Positions 36,096 through 44,733 of a DNA stretch of 64,000 nt are shown one piece after another (position 1 is the stretch's first letter; every line of letters begins with the position of its first letter). The notes beneath the pieces were generated by a model, which was not told the DNA's origin, made no database searches, and was given only the letters and a program-made list of their open reading frames with translations. This DNA is from Sphingomonas sp. (GTDB lineage: Bacteria > Pseudomonadota > Alphaproteobacteria > Sphingomonadales > Sphingomonadaceae). The translations under genes were made by a program, and so were the position numbers. Location of the stretch: contig JAHBZH010000001.1 in the NCBI GenBank assembly GCA_019635535.1, forward strand, positions 379,001-443,000, written 5' to 3'.

Positions 36096-36988
36096 AGCAA
36101 CCGCCCCAGTGCGCGCAGAATGGTCACGCGCGCAACCAGCATCGCGAGCAACACACCCAGCAACGGCAGGACCAGCAGCACGCCCCAGCCCAGGGGAGAG
36201 ATCGACGCCGCGCCGAGCAGCTCCGAGCCCAAAGCGGAAACCCGGTCGCCGAGCCCGATCAGCACGACGCCGGCGAGGATGAAACCGACCAGCCCGCCGA
36301 ACAGGGCGTCGAGCGCGATCCGGCGCTGAAAGAGTCGCGCGACCTGTATGTCGGTGGCGCCCATCAGATGCAGGATCTCGATCGTCTCGCGATGCGTGTC
36401 CAGCGCGGCACGAGCGGCGAGCACGACCGTCGCCGCCGTCGCGCCGACCATCAGCAACACAAGCCCCGCGGCCAGCCATTTGAGCGCGCCGATTAGATCG
36501 GCGAGCGGCGCCAGCCATTGCGCATGGTCGTCGACGCGCGCGGAAGGCGCTGCGGCGACGAGCGCCGTGCGCAGCCGACCCGCCTCTCCACCCCTCGCCT
36601 CGCCGAAATCGACATCGATCAGCGCCGGAACGGGCAAATCCGCCTGGAGTCCGCCAACTCCGATCCAGGGCTCGAGCAACGCCTGGATTTCTTCGTCCGG
36701 CACGATGCGGACCGCAGCGACGCCGGGCACATCGCGCGCCGCCGCCGCCGCCGCGCGGACCTGCGCTACACGCGCGTCTGGATTGGCCTCGACGATCTGG
36801 ACGGTGAGCCGCCCGCCGATCTGGTCCGACAGCCGCGCCGCCGCGCCCGCCAGCCCCAGCCCCGCCGCCGCCGCGAGCACGGTGAGGAACATCATGATCG
36901 CGATCACCCAGGGCATCGGCCCGGCCAGCCGCCCTTCGGGAAGCAAACCGCGCTCCGCTGCGCCGAACTTGCGCGCGCGCGCCTTCAT
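36092..36988 (-). CDS. ftsX: Cell division ABC transporter permease FtsX
   Basis: This protein of about 298 residues has four membrane helices and an extracytoplasmic domain between the first ('PWVIAIMMFLTVLAAAAGLG') and second, as in FtsX. With FtsE it relays ATP hydrolysis to periplasmic amidase activation at the septum. The periplasmic domain (about residues 55-165) is Ala-rich and divergent. I use the ATG at 36988, ten bases after ftsE; an upstream frame to 37099 overlaps ftsE. 'MGATDIQVARLFQRR' is a typical FtsX cytoplasmic segment. Confidence 0.88.
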   Translation of the reverse strand: MKARARKFGAAERGLLPEGRLAGPMPWVIAIMMFLTVLAAAAGLGLAGAAARLSDQIGGRLTVQIVEANPDARVAQVRAAAAAARDVPGVAAVRIVPDEEIQALLEPWIGVGGLQADLPVPALIDVDFGEARGGEAGRLRTALVAAAPSARVDDHAQWLAPLADLIGALKWLAAGLVLLMVGATAATVVLAARAALDTHRETIEILHLMGATDIQVARLFQRRIALDALFGGLVGFILAGVVLIGLGDRVSALGSELLGAASISPLGWGVLLVLPLLGVLLAMLVARVTILRALGRLL

Positions 36989-36998
36989 ACCCGGCGCC

Positions 36999-37736
36999 TC
37001 ATTGATCCACCCGCTTCGGCGGATGCTTGAGCGCGCCGGTGGGATCGGAGATCTGGCCGCGATCCAGCCGCAGCATCTCGGCCCGTTGGACGCGGGCAAG
37101 CAGATGGAGATCGTGGGTCGCGACGATCACCGTCGTGCCGAGCTTGTTCAGCGAATCGAACAGATGGAGCAGCCGCAGCGCCATCTCCGGATCGACATTG
37201 CCGGTCGGTTCGTCGGCGACGAGCAGCTCCGGTCGGCCGATGACGGCGCGGGCGATGGCGACGCGCTGCTGCTCGCCGCCCGACAGCGTCGCCGGTCGCG
37301 CACTCGCCCGGTCGGCGAGACCGACCCAGGCGAGCATTTCGCTCACCGGCGTCTGCAGGTCGCTGTCATCGACTCCCGCGACCCGCAAGGGAAGGGCGAC
37401 ATTGTCGAAGGCGGACAGGTGCGGGACCAGCCGGAATTCCTGGAAGACGACGCCGATCCGGCGGCGGAAACCCGGCAGCCGTCCGCGGGGCATGGTGACG
37501 ATGTCCTCGCCGAACAGGCGGATGAGGCCCCGGCTCGGCCGCAGCGCGAGATAGAGCAGCTTCAGCAGCGAGGTCTTGCCCGCACCCGACGGTCCGGTGA
37601 GGAAGTAGAAACCGCCCTCGCGCAGCGAGAAGCTGAGATCGGACAGCGTCTCGGCGCCCGTGCCGTAGCGCAGGCCCACATTCTCGAAATGAACGATCGA
37701 TCCGCTCGCGTTCAAGGAAATCGCCTCCCGCGCCAT
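36999..37736 (-). CDS. ftsE: Cell division ATP-binding protein FtsE
   Basis: This 245-residue ABC ATPase has Walker A 'GPSGAGKTSLLKLL', Q-loop 'VFQEFRLVPHLSAFDN', signature 'LSGGEQQRVAIARAV' and Walker B with 'LLVADEPTGNVD'. It is the first gene of the minus-strand run ftsE-ftsX-ydcF-plsC-GH84-wecB, and its promoter should lie in the 128-base divergent gap shared with the zinc-ribbon gene. Confidence 0.93.
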   Translation of the reverse strand: MAREAISLNASGSIVHFENVGLRYGTGAETLSDLSFSLREGGFYFLTGPSGAGKTSLLKLLYLALRPSRGLIRLFGEDIVTMPRGRLPGFRRRIGVVFQEFRLVPHLSAFDNVALPLRVAGVDDSDLQTPVSEMLAWVGLADRASARPATLSGGEQQRVAIARAVIGRPELLVADEPTGNVDPEMALRLLHLFDSLNKLGTTVIVATHDLHLLARVQRAEMLRLDRGQISDPTGALKHPPKRVDQ

Positions 37737-37864
37737 GACGGCGACGCCAGCAATGGCACGGCCATGGGGCCGGCTTCAAGCGGCACGCCATCGCTTCATA
37801 AGCTTGCACAAGCGGCGCGCCTGATGTTTAGAGTCATGCGAACGCCAGGGGGTATGCTGCGTCG

Positions 37865-38551
37865 ATGATCCTGTCCTGTCCGTCCTGCCAGACCCGCTAC
37901 GTGGTGCCGGACAGTGCGATCGGGCCGGCCGGACGCAAGGTGCGCTGCGCGAGCTGTCGGCACAGCTGGTTTCAGGAGCCGGCGCCACTCGATCTCGCCG
38001 CCGCCCCCGCCGCGACGATCGGCGCGCCGCCGCGAGCTCAACAAGAGCCTGCGCCATGGCCCGAAGCGGCGGCCGCCGCGCCAGAACCGATCATGCGCGA
38101 CGCCGACGTCGAGGACAGTTTCACTCGCCCGCGCCGCAATCCGGCACGGAAGTGGACGGTTGCGGCGATGATCGTGGCGATCCTGATGACCGGCGCCGTG
38201 TTTGCCATCCAGTATTTCGGGCTGCCGGAGATCGGCCAGCGAATCGGGCTTCCGGTTCAGGCCGGCGACGCCTTGGGGCTCGAAGGGGAAGTCGATCGGC
38301 GGCAGCTCGCCAGCGGCAACGAGCTGCTCGAGGTGCGCGGCACGATCACCAACCGTACCGACGAGGTGCAGCGCGTCCCGCAAATCCGCGCCGAATTGAA
38401 GGACGCGCAGGACCGCGTCGTCTACAGCTGGTCGATCGCTCCGCCGGTACGCGAGCTGCAGGCACGCGGCGCCGTCACCTTCAACAGTGCCAATGTCGAT
38501 GTACCGCGCGGCGGGCGGCGGCTCAGCCTGACCTTCGGCCCGGTTTCCTAG
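37865..38551 (+). CDS. MJ0042-type zinc-ribbon membrane protein
   Basis: This 228-residue protein opens with a zinc ribbon (CPSCQTRYVVP ... VRCASCRHSW, four Cys), then a Pro/Ala-rich linker, one membrane helix near residue 100 ('VAAMIVAILMTGAVFAIQYF') and a beta-rich C-terminal domain ('LEVRGTITNRTDEVQRVPQI') of the DUF3426 style. Function is unknown. Divergent placement from ftsE recurs in related genomes, as I recall. It shares the stop palindrome CTAG with the convergent subtilase gene. Confidence 0.8.
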   Translation: MILSCPSCQTRYVVPDSAIGPAGRKVRCASCRHSWFQEPAPLDLAAAPAATIGAPPRAQQEPAPWPEAAAAAPEPIMRDADVEDSFTRPRRNPARKWTVAAMIVAILMTGAVFAIQYFGLPEIGQRIGLPVQAGDALGLEGEVDRRQLASGNELLEVRGTITNRTDEVQRVPQIRAELKDAQDRVVYSWSIAPPVRELQARGAVTFNSANVDVPRGGRRLSLTFGPVS

Positions 38552-40839
38552 AAGCCGAAGCTCAGGCGGATCGCCGCGCCGAGATCGGTGCGCGCGGCCT
38601 CGACATGGCCCGGCTCCAGGCGCGCGAAGACATTGGCGCCGAGCGTGCCGCCGCCCCGGAAGACCGACAGGGCATAGGCCGCTTCGAAATCGATTTCCCG
38701 GCCGGACGGCGCGAGGCCGAAGACGCGCATCTCGTAGCCGGGCGTCAGCGTCGCATAATCGTAGGAGACGGGCACGTTCATCCGGTAGCCGCCGGCGCGC
38801 ACGCGCAGCGGCTGCATCGCGCGCAGCGCCAGCCGGTCGCCCGCCACGAACGCGCCGGACCGCGCCAGATCGGCCGACCAGGCGTCCGTCGCGAGGCCGC
38901 CGCCGTCGACCAGCGCACCCGTGCCGGGCATCGTCGTCCAGCCGCGCCGGTAGCCCGCCGCGACCGTCCAGTCCCGACCCAGATGGTAGCGCGCGCCGAC
39001 ATCGAGGAACCAGCTCGACGCCCCGCCCGGCGCGAACGCGAAGCGACCGCCGAGCACCGTGCGTTCCTCGGCCAGTCGCGTCAGTCCGAAGCTGAAGTCG
39101 GCGCGCCCCAGGCGCCGGTCGGCGACGATCGAGAACAGGCCGTATCCCGGCTCGCGCTGGCCGCGCGTCAGATCCGGCAGCCAGACCCCTCCGCGTTCGC
39201 CGGTCGCGGTCAACGCGACGGGGCCGAAATCGTGGCGTGCGCCCACGGCCAGGCCGCTATCGGCGAAGAAGCCGGCACGGTTCATCGGGTCGCGTGCGAC
39301 CAGGAACGGCAGCGCGACCTGATCCGCCAGGCGTTGCTGCAACGTGCGACCGCTTTCCGAAATGCCGAGCGCGAAGGCGGTTCGCTGCGACAGGCGACTG
39401 AGCGCATAGCCGGCGACAGCGCGCGCGGCGCGCGCATCCTCGCCGGTCAGGCTGGTTTGCGACATCCCCACGCGAGGCTGTCCGGCAAGATTGCGACGTA
39501 CCGTGATCGACACCATCGTGGCACCCGCAACGGCATGGCCGGTGGCGAGATCGCCCTGCAGCAGCCCTTGCTCCAGCGGGCGCTGCGCCGGGGCGCGCTC
39601 GATCGTGCGCGCCAGATCGACCGCATAAGCGCGGGCATAGTCGTCGAGCACGATCACTCCGGCCATTTGCGGCCCCGCATCGCCCATCGGATCGGATGCC
39701 GCACCCGCGCCCAGGGCATCGATCGGCACGCCGCTGCCCGCCAGGCTCATCGTGCCCTGCGGCTGGAAGGCGCGCGTAATATTGAGGATGCCACGGCCCC
39801 AGATCGGATCGACGCCCGCCGCGCCGACGTCATCTGCGGTGGTCAGCAGGAGCTGGACGATCTGTGCGCCGGTCAGATTCGGGAAGGCGCTGGCGAGCAG
39901 CGCCACCGCGCCGCTGATCACCGGCGCCGAAAATGATGTCCCCGACCACAGGGTCGCGGTGCCGTTCTCGTCGATCGCGCGCACCCTGACGCCGAGTGCG
40001 ACCAGATAGTGAGACGCGCCCGATCCGGCACGGTTCGAGAAGCTGGCGAGATTCCGGAATTCGTCCATTGCGCCGGCGATGATAACCTGGCCGCTGCCCG
40101 CCTGTGCCGCCGCGACGGCGAAGGCGGACGGATCGAGGGTGCTTTCATTGCCGGCCGAAATGACCACCACCATGCCGGCGGCGACGGCGCGGCCGATCGC
40201 GGCATTGACGGCCGAGCTGGGCTGATCGCCGCCAAGCGAGATATTGGCCACTTTCGCGCCGTTCACCCGGGCGATGTCGAGCGCCAGGGCGATATCACTG
40301 CCGCGGTGCAGGCAGCCGTCGTCGGGATCGCAATCGTTGGGATTGGCGGTGTTGAGCGACAGGATGCTTGATTCGAAGGCGACGCCCAGCGAGCCCGTGC
40401 CGTTGCGCGCCGCGCCGATCACCGCTGAAACGGCTGTGCCGTGGCCTTCCTGATCGACGATCCCGCGATTGGCGGCGACGTCTTGGCTCGCTGGATGGAT
40501 GCGGCCGGCAAATTCGGCGAGGGACGCGTTGATGCCGGTGTCGATCACCGCGGCGACGACATTCTGCCCGCGCCCGCCCGCATTCCAGGCACTGATCGCC
40601 CCCGACGTCACCGCGGCGTTCGAGCGTCGATATTCCGCGTCGTCGAAATTGACCGGGGGAGGGGGTGGCGGCGGCGGAGGGGGCGGCGGTGGAGGGGGTG
40701 GCGGCGGCGGCGCGGGTGGGGGTGCGGAAATCGGCTGCGGCCCGGCGCCGCCGGTGCTGCCCCCGCCGCAGCCGGACACGGCGATCGCCGCCGCGCAGAC
40801 GGTCAGGATGAGCGCCGCTCTGGAAGCCTTCAACGCCAT
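38548..40839 (-). CDS. Subtilase-family (S8) serine protease lipoprotein with C-terminal barrel-like domain
   Basis: This 763-residue exported protein has a lipobox ('AIAVSGCGGGS'), then a run of 19 prolines, then a subtilase domain with the triad Asp in 'VVAAVIDTGIN', His in 'DQEGHGTAVSAV' and Ser in 'WSGTSFSAPVISGAVALL'. The C-terminal 300 or so residues are beta-rich and end 'AAIRLSFGF' with terminal Phe, as in autotransporter or other outer-membrane barrels. It may be a surface-displayed autotransporter protease. The long proline run should need EF-P for translation. Confidence 0.85.
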   Translation of the reverse strand: MALKASRAALILTVCAAAIAVSGCGGGSTGGAGPQPISAPPPAPPPPPPPPPPPPPPPPPPPVNFDDAEYRRSNAAVTSGAISAWNAGGRGQNVVAAVIDTGINASLAEFAGRIHPASQDVAANRGIVDQEGHGTAVSAVIGAARNGTGSLGVAFESSILSLNTANPNDCDPDDGCLHRGSDIALALDIARVNGAKVANISLGGDQPSSAVNAAIGRAVAAGMVVVISAGNESTLDPSAFAVAAAQAGSGQVIIAGAMDEFRNLASFSNRAGSGASHYLVALGVRVRAIDENGTATLWSGTSFSAPVISGAVALLASAFPNLTGAQIVQLLLTTADDVGAAGVDPIWGRGILNITRAFQPQGTMSLAGSGVPIDALGAGAASDPMGDAGPQMAGVIVLDDYARAYAVDLARTIERAPAQRPLEQGLLQGDLATGHAVAGATMVSITVRRNLAGQPRVGMSQTSLTGEDARAARAVAGYALSRLSQRTAFALGISESGRTLQQRLADQVALPFLVARDPMNRAGFFADSGLAVGARHDFGPVALTATGERGGVWLPDLTRGQREPGYGLFSIVADRRLGRADFSFGLTRLAEERTVLGGRFAFAPGGASSWFLDVGARYHLGRDWTVAAGYRRGWTTMPGTGALVDGGGLATDAWSADLARSGAFVAGDRLALRAMQPLRVRAGGYRMNVPVSYDYATLTPGYEMRVFGLAPSGREIDFEAAYALSVFRGGGTLGANVFARLEPGHVEAARTDLGAAIRLSFGF
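40654..40722 (-). repeat. Polyproline-coding tract in the subtilase gene
   Basis: On the minus strand 19 consecutive Pro codons (CCC, CCG, CCA and CCT mixed) cover 40654-40710, with Ala and three more Pro codons up to about 40722. Codon mixing argues for selection on the protein more than simple DNA slippage, though length variation between strains is likely. Confidence 0.85.
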
Positions 40840-40943
40840 ACCCAGAAGCTCCGGAGGTCGTGGTTCGACCTATTTCAGAGGACGGTCATGGGCGCAAATG
40901 CTTTCGTTTTGCTGAAAGCGCGATCTGGGTTACGGGCGGCCTC

Positions 40944-41618
40944 ATGATTGCGGGCCTTTCCCATGTCGAAAATTGGATCTTCGATCTCGACAACAGTCTT
41001 TATCCGGCCTCCTGCGACCTCTTCGCGCTGGTCGACCGGCGGATCGGCGAATATGTCGCCCAGCTATTCGACGTCGATGCCGTGGAGGCGCGGCGCATTC
41101 AGAAAGGCTATTTCGCGAGCCACGGCACGACGCTTGCCGGACTGATGGCCACGCACGGTATCGATCCGCACGACTTCCTCGATTTCGTCCACGACATCGA
41201 CATGGCACGCCTCGTCGCGGACCCCGGGCTGGTCGCGGCGCTCGACCGGTTGCCGGGGCGCAAGTTCGTCTTCACCAATGCCGACGAAGCCTATGCCCGG
41301 CGCGTGCTGGACAGGATCGGCCTCGCCAACGCCTTCGACGGTTTCCACGACATCCACACGATGGGCTATGTGCCCAAGCCCGATCCCAGCGCCTATGCGG
41401 CGATCTGCGACCGGCACGACATCGATCCGGCGCGCGCTTTGTTCGCCGACGACATGGCGCGCAACCTCGCCCCCGCCAAGGCGATCGGCATGACGACGCT
41501 CTGGGTCGACAACGGATCGGAGCAGGCGGGCGGCGCCGCGCACGGGGATTTTATCGATCACAGCACGGACGACATCGCGTCCTGGCTGCACCGGGCTTTG
41601 CGAGAGGAAGTGGCATGA
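40944..41618 (+). CDS. HAD-family pyrimidine 5'-nucleotidase
   Basis: This 224-residue HAD hydrolase has motif I '[11 protein letters not shown]' (nucleophile Asp), motif II 'VFTNAD', and motifs III/IV 'KPDPSAY' and '[17 protein letters not shown]'. This form (FDLDNTLYP) is that of the SDT1/YjjG-like pyrimidine 5'-nucleotidases. The gene overlaps dapD by ATGA, so they are co-translated. Start at 40944 chosen because it directly precedes the conserved N-terminus. Confidence 0.87.
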   Translation: MIAGLSHVENWIFDLDNSLYPASCDLFALVDRRIGEYVAQLFDVDAVEARRIQKGYFASHGTTLAGLMATHGIDPHDFLDFVHDIDMARLVADPGLVAALDRLPGRKFVFTNADEAYARRVLDRIGLANAFDGFHDIHTMGYVPKPDPSAYAAICDRHDIDPARALFADDMARNLAPAKAIGMTTLWVDNGSEQAGGAAHGDFIDHSTDDIASWLHRALREEVA

Positions 41619-42439
41619 CGGAGGAGCTGCGGCGGACCATCGAGGCCGCCTGGGACCGGCGCGAGTCGATCGGCGCGGGCGACGCGGAGCTGAAGGCCGC
41701 GGTCGCCGAGGCGATCCGCCGGCTCGACGCGGGCGAGGCACGCGTGGCCGAGAAGGGCGCGGACGGCGGCTGGACCGTCAACCAGTGGCTGAAGAAGGCC
41801 GTCCTGCTCTCCTTCCGGCTCAATCCGATGGAAGCGATCCCCGGCGGGCCGGGCGGCGCGGTCTGGTGGGACAAGGTGCCGTCCAAGTTCCTCGGCTGGA
41901 CCGAGGCCGAGTTCGAGGCGGCGGGCTTCCGCGCCGTGCCGGGCGCGATCGTCCGGCGCGGGGCGCATGTCGCGAAGGGCGCGGTGCTGATGCCGAGCTT
42001 CGTCAATATCGGCGCCTTCGTCGGCGAAGGCACGATGATCGACACCTGGGCGACGGTGGGGAGCTGCGCCCAGATCGGGCGCAACGTCCATATCTCCGGC
42101 GGCGCGGGGATCGGCGGGGTGCTGGAGCCGCTGCAGGCCGGGCCGGTGATCATCGAGGACGATTGCTTCATCGGCGCACGCTCCGAAGTGGCCGAGGGCG
42201 TGGTGATCGAGCAGGGCGCGGTGCTGTCGATGGGCGTCTTCATCGGCGCCTCGACCAAGATCGTCGACAGGGCGACCGGCCAGGTCTTCATGGGCCGCGT
42301 GCCGAGCTATTCGGTGGTCGTTCCGGGCAGCCTGCCCGGCAAGGAAGGCGCCCCGTCCCTCGCCTGCGCCGTGATCGTGAAGCGGGTGGACGCCCAGACC
42401 CGCTCCAAGACCGGGATCAACGAACTGCTGCGGGACTGA
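41615..42439 (+). CDS. dapD: 2,3,4,5-tetrahydropyridine-2,6-dicarboxylate N-succinyltransferase
   Basis: This 274-residue left-handed beta-helix enzyme catalyses succinylation of tetrahydrodipicolinate in lysine and meso-diaminopimelate synthesis. '[20 protein letters not shown]', '[20 protein letters not shown]' and '[19 protein letters not shown]' are family signatures, with hexapeptide repeats over the middle. The ATG overlaps the upstream stop. Confidence 0.96.
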   Translation: MTEELRRTIEAAWDRRESIGAGDAELKAAVAEAIRRLDAGEARVAEKGADGGWTVNQWLKKAVLLSFRLNPMEAIPGGPGGAVWWDKVPSKFLGWTEAEFEAAGFRAVPGAIVRRGAHVAKGAVLMPSFVNIGAFVGEGTMIDTWATVGSCAQIGRNVHISGGAGIGGVLEPLQAGPVIIEDDCFIGARSEVAEGVVIEQGAVLSMGVFIGASTKIVDRATGQVFMGRVPSYSVVVPGSLPGKEGAPSLACAVIVKRVDAQTRSKTGINELLRD

Positions 42440-42524
42440 ACACCCGCACGATCATAAGCGGCCCTTATTACTTTGGCCGCAGGATTCGTGACGCGTCCGC
42501 GCGCCGGAGTCCTATGAACGGCGA

Positions 42525-43472
42525 ATGGCCCTGACCAACCAGATGCGGATGAGCGGCGCCGACTGGGGGGTGCTGCTGCTCCTCTCCGCGATCTGGGGCG
42601 CCTCCTTCCTGTTCATCGAGATCGCGGTGGAGACGACGGCGCCCTTCTCCCTGGTGGCGATCCGTCTCGCCCTCGCGGCGCTCGCCTTGTGGGGCGTGCT
42701 CCTTATCCGGCGCGAGCGGCTGGACCTGCCGCCCGGCGCACCCTTCGCCTTCCTGATCCTGGCGCTGCTCACCAATGTCGTGCCGTTCATCCTCTTCGCC
42801 TATGCCCAGCGCGAGATCACCGGCAGCCTGGGCGCGATCCTCAACGCCACGACGCCGATCTGGGGCGTGATCGTCGCGCACATTGCGCTGGCCGACGAGA
42901 AAGCGACGCCCGCCAAGATCGCGGGCGTCATCCTCGGCTTCGGCGGGGTCGCGGCGATGATCGGCCCCGATTTCCTGAGCGAGGTGGGGACCAGCGTTCC
43001 CGCCCAGCTCGCCTGCCTCGCCGCCACGCTCTGCTACGCGCTCTCCGGCGTCTATGCGCGGCGCTTCAAGCCGATGGGCGTCCGGCCGATAAGCGTCGCG
43101 ACCGGTCAGCTCAGCGCCGGCGCGCTGGTGATGATTCCGCTCGTCCTGCTGTTCGAGCCGCCCTGGGCGACGCCCGGCCCCTCGACCGGCGCCTGGGCGG
43201 CGCTGATCTGCCTCGCCCTGCTCTGCACGAGCTTCGCCTATATCCTCTATTTCCGCCTGGTCGCCTCGGCCGGCGCGACCAATTCGCTGCTCGTCACCTT
43301 CCTCATCCCGGTGAGCGCGATCCTGCTCGGCGCGATCTTCCTCGGCGAGCGGCTGGAGCCGCGCCATGTGCTGGGCCTCGCGCTGATCGCGGCCGGGCTG
43401 GCGGCGATCGACGGGCGGCTGCTCAGGCGGCTGAGGCCGCCGGCGCCGACGGAGGCCTGTCCCGAGAGCTAG
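42525..43472 (+). CDS. EamA-domain DMT-family transporter
   Basis: This 315-residue protein has ten predicted membrane helices in two EamA repeats ('LLLLSAIWGASFLFIEIAVE' in the first). Such RhaT/YdcZ-type carriers export amino acids or other small metabolites; the substrate is not readable. It lies 85 bases after dapD on the same strand and may be read through from it. Confidence 0.88.
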   Translation: MALTNQMRMSGADWGVLLLLSAIWGASFLFIEIAVETTAPFSLVAIRLALAALALWGVLLIRRERLDLPPGAPFAFLILALLTNVVPFILFAYAQREITGSLGAILNATTPIWGVIVAHIALADEKATPAKIAGVILGFGGVAAMIGPDFLSEVGTSVPAQLACLAATLCYALSGVYARRFKPMGVRPISVATGQLSAGALVMIPLVLLFEPPWATPGPSTGAWAALICLALLCTSFAYILYFRLVASAGATNSLLVTFLIPVSAILLGAIFLGERLEPRHVLGLALIAAGLAAIDGRLLRRLRPPAPTEACPES

Positions 43473-43763
43473 GCGCGTCGCGGGGCTGGGCCGGGGCAAC
43501 AAGCAGGCGGCGAAATTCAGCATCTTCGCCTATATGCGCTACGGTGACCCCGCGAATTTTTCGGACGGGACGGACGCTTCAAAGAGCCGGTGAAGCGAAG
43601 GCGGAACCCCGATTCGGGGCGAGCGTGACAGAGCATTTCCTACATTGGAAGCGGGTGGCGGAGGGTCGGCTTTCGACCCGTTGCGGACATTGGGTTTCGC
43701 TTTCGCCAAAGGCTGGAGCGAGGCAGTTGCGTTTGCAAAACGAACAAGGTAACACTGAACCAT
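43473..43763. other. 291-base intergenic region with repeat element and operator
   Basis: I see no credible gene here. It contains a small hairpin (CCCCGATTCGGGG at about 43607), one copy of a dispersed repeat element (43665-43691) and the left arm of the palindrome over the ArsR start. Frames through it are short and poor in codon usage. Confidence 0.7.
43665..43691 (-). repeat. Dispersed alphaproteobacterial intergenic repeat, copy A
   Basis: The minus strand reads AATGTCCGCAACGGGTCGAA and on, which in one frame gives the spurious peptide 'NVRNGSKAD' that I recall from many short false genes in alphaproteobacteria. A second, diverged copy (20 of 27 bases identical, same orientation) lies at 44699-44725. 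Together they bracket the ArsR-SRPBCC pair. Confidence 0.6.
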
Positions 43764-43775
43764 ATGGTTCAGTGT
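43752..43775. promoter_or_regulatory. 24-bp perfect palindrome over the ArsR start codon (putative operator)
   Basis: The two 12-base arms are exact reverse complements (right arm ATGGTTCAGTGT) and the centre is CATATG, whose ATG is the ArsR start codon at 43764-43766. Winged-helix ArsR dimers bind palindromes of this size, so this is a likely autoregulatory operator. Binding here would also hide the translation start region from RNA polymerase passage. Confidence 0.75.
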
Positions 43776-44156
43776 GTAACGCCTTCCCTCGATCTTTCGT
43801 TTGCGGCGCTGTCAGACGCGACGCGGCGCGGCGTGCTTGAGCAGCTCGGCCGAGCGGACGCGTCGATCACCAGCCTGGCCGACAAGTTTCACATGACCCT
43901 GACCGGCATGAAGAAGCATATCGCCGTCCTTGAGCGGGCGGGCCTCGTCGTGACCGAGAAGGTCGGACGAGTGCGGGCGTGCAGGCTTGGGCAACGCGGC
44001 CTCGTGGCGGAGGCCGAATGGATCGAAGCGCATCGCAAGCTCTTCGAGGCGCGGTTCGATGCCTTGGACAAGATCATTCTCGAGATGAAACAGGAGGAAG
44101 AAGATGGACCGGCAAACGAGTCATCACCCGGTTGCGCAGAACCGCACGGCGGTTGA
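43764..44156 (+). CDS. ArsR-family winged-helix transcriptional regulator
   Basis: This 130-residue regulator has 'FAALSDATRRGVLEQLGRAD' followed by 'TLTGMKKHIAVLERAGLVVT', the recognition-helix region of the subfamily usually encoded beside SRPBCC/AHSA1 proteins. No metal-binding Cys cluster (CVC) is present, so it is not an arsenic sensor of the classic type. The start codon sits in the centre of a 24-bp palindrome. Its last 53 bases overlap the next gene. Confidence 0.9.
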   Translation: MVQCVTPSLDLSFAALSDATRRGVLEQLGRADASITSLADKFHMTLTGMKKHIAVLERAGLVVTEKVGRVRACRLGQRGLVAEAEWIEAHRKLFEARFDALDKIILEMKQEEEDGPANESSPGCAEPHGG

Positions 44157-44604
44157 GCGGAAGTCCGACCGGGAGCTGGTTGTCACGCGCCTGTTCGATG
44201 CCCCGCCGCACCTTGTGTTCAAGGCGTGGGCCGAAGCCGAGCTGTTCCGCCTTTGGTGGGTTCCGAAGGGCGCCGGCATTACGCTCCTCTCCTGCGAGAT
44301 GGACGTCCGCACCGGAGGCAAGTACCGGCTGGAGTTCGCCGCCGGCGGGACCGACACCATGACCTTCTACGGCAAGTATCTGGCGGTGGTGCCGGGCGAG
44401 CGCATCGTCTGGACGAATGAGGAAGAGGATGACGGCGCGGTCACCACCGTCACCTTCGAGGACCAGGACGGAAAGACGCTCCTGACGTTCCACGAGCTTT
44501 ATCCTTCCAGGGAAGCGCTCGACGAAGCGATGGCCGGGTCGGCGGCCGGGCTGCCCGTGCAGCTGGATCAGCTGGACGAACTGCTCCCGACGATCGGCGA
44601 GTAG
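44104..44604 (+). CDS. SRPBCC (AHSA1-type) domain protein
   Basis: This 166-residue protein has the START-like helix-grip fold signature 'VTRLFDAPPHLVFKAWAEAE' and 'LFRLWWVPKGAG', then 'TFYGKYLAVVPGERIVWTNE'. Such proteins bind hydrophobic ligands in a cavity; the ligand is unknown. The ATG follows AGGAGGAAGAAG, a strong ribosome site inside the ArsR coding region, which supports the overlap. With ArsR it forms a regulator-effector pair. Confidence 0.88.
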   Translation: MDRQTSHHPVAQNRTAVERKSDRELVVTRLFDAPPHLVFKAWAEAELFRLWWVPKGAGITLLSCEMDVRTGGKYRLEFAAGGTDTMTFYGKYLAVVPGERIVWTNEEEDDGAVTTVTFEDQDGKTLLTFHELYPSREALDEAMAGSAAGLPVQLDQLDELLPTIGE

Positions 44605-44621
44605 CCGCAAGCGGAATAGAA

Positions 44622-44653
44622 AAAGGGCGGCCCGAATGTCCGGTCCGCCCTTT
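44622..44653. terminator. Stem-loop after the SRPBCC gene, possible bidirectional terminator
   Basis: AAAGGGCGG and CCGCCCTTT form a 9-bp stem around a 14-base loop; A-rich and T-containing flanks occur on the two sides. It lies between the ends of the SRPBCC gene and the convergent TlpA gene, as expected of a shared terminator. The T tract is short, so efficiency is doubtful. Confidence 0.5.
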
Positions 44654-44698
44654 CGCTCGCTGGTGCTGCTCTTCGATGTTGATCGTTCTGAAACCGGC

Positions 44699-44725
44699 GT
44701 CCGTTTTCCAACCATTGCGGACAGC
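44699..44725 (-). repeat. Dispersed alphaproteobacterial intergenic repeat, copy B
   Basis: This is the diverged partner of the element at 43665-43691. On the minus strand one frame reads 'AVRNGWKTD', against 'NVRNGSKAD' in copy A. It lies in the 129-base gap between the SRPBCC and TlpA genes. Confidence 0.55.
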
Positions 44726-44733
44726 GCCCGCCG

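Noticed and set aside
38056..39936. 626-codon plus-strand open frame
   Set aside because: Overlaps the zinc-ribbon gene in another frame and the subtilase gene on the opposite strand. No start signal or domain.
42458..42480. GCGGCC / GGCCGC hairpin after dapD
   Set aside because: Only six base pairs with an 11-base loop and no T-tract, so I do not call it a terminator.
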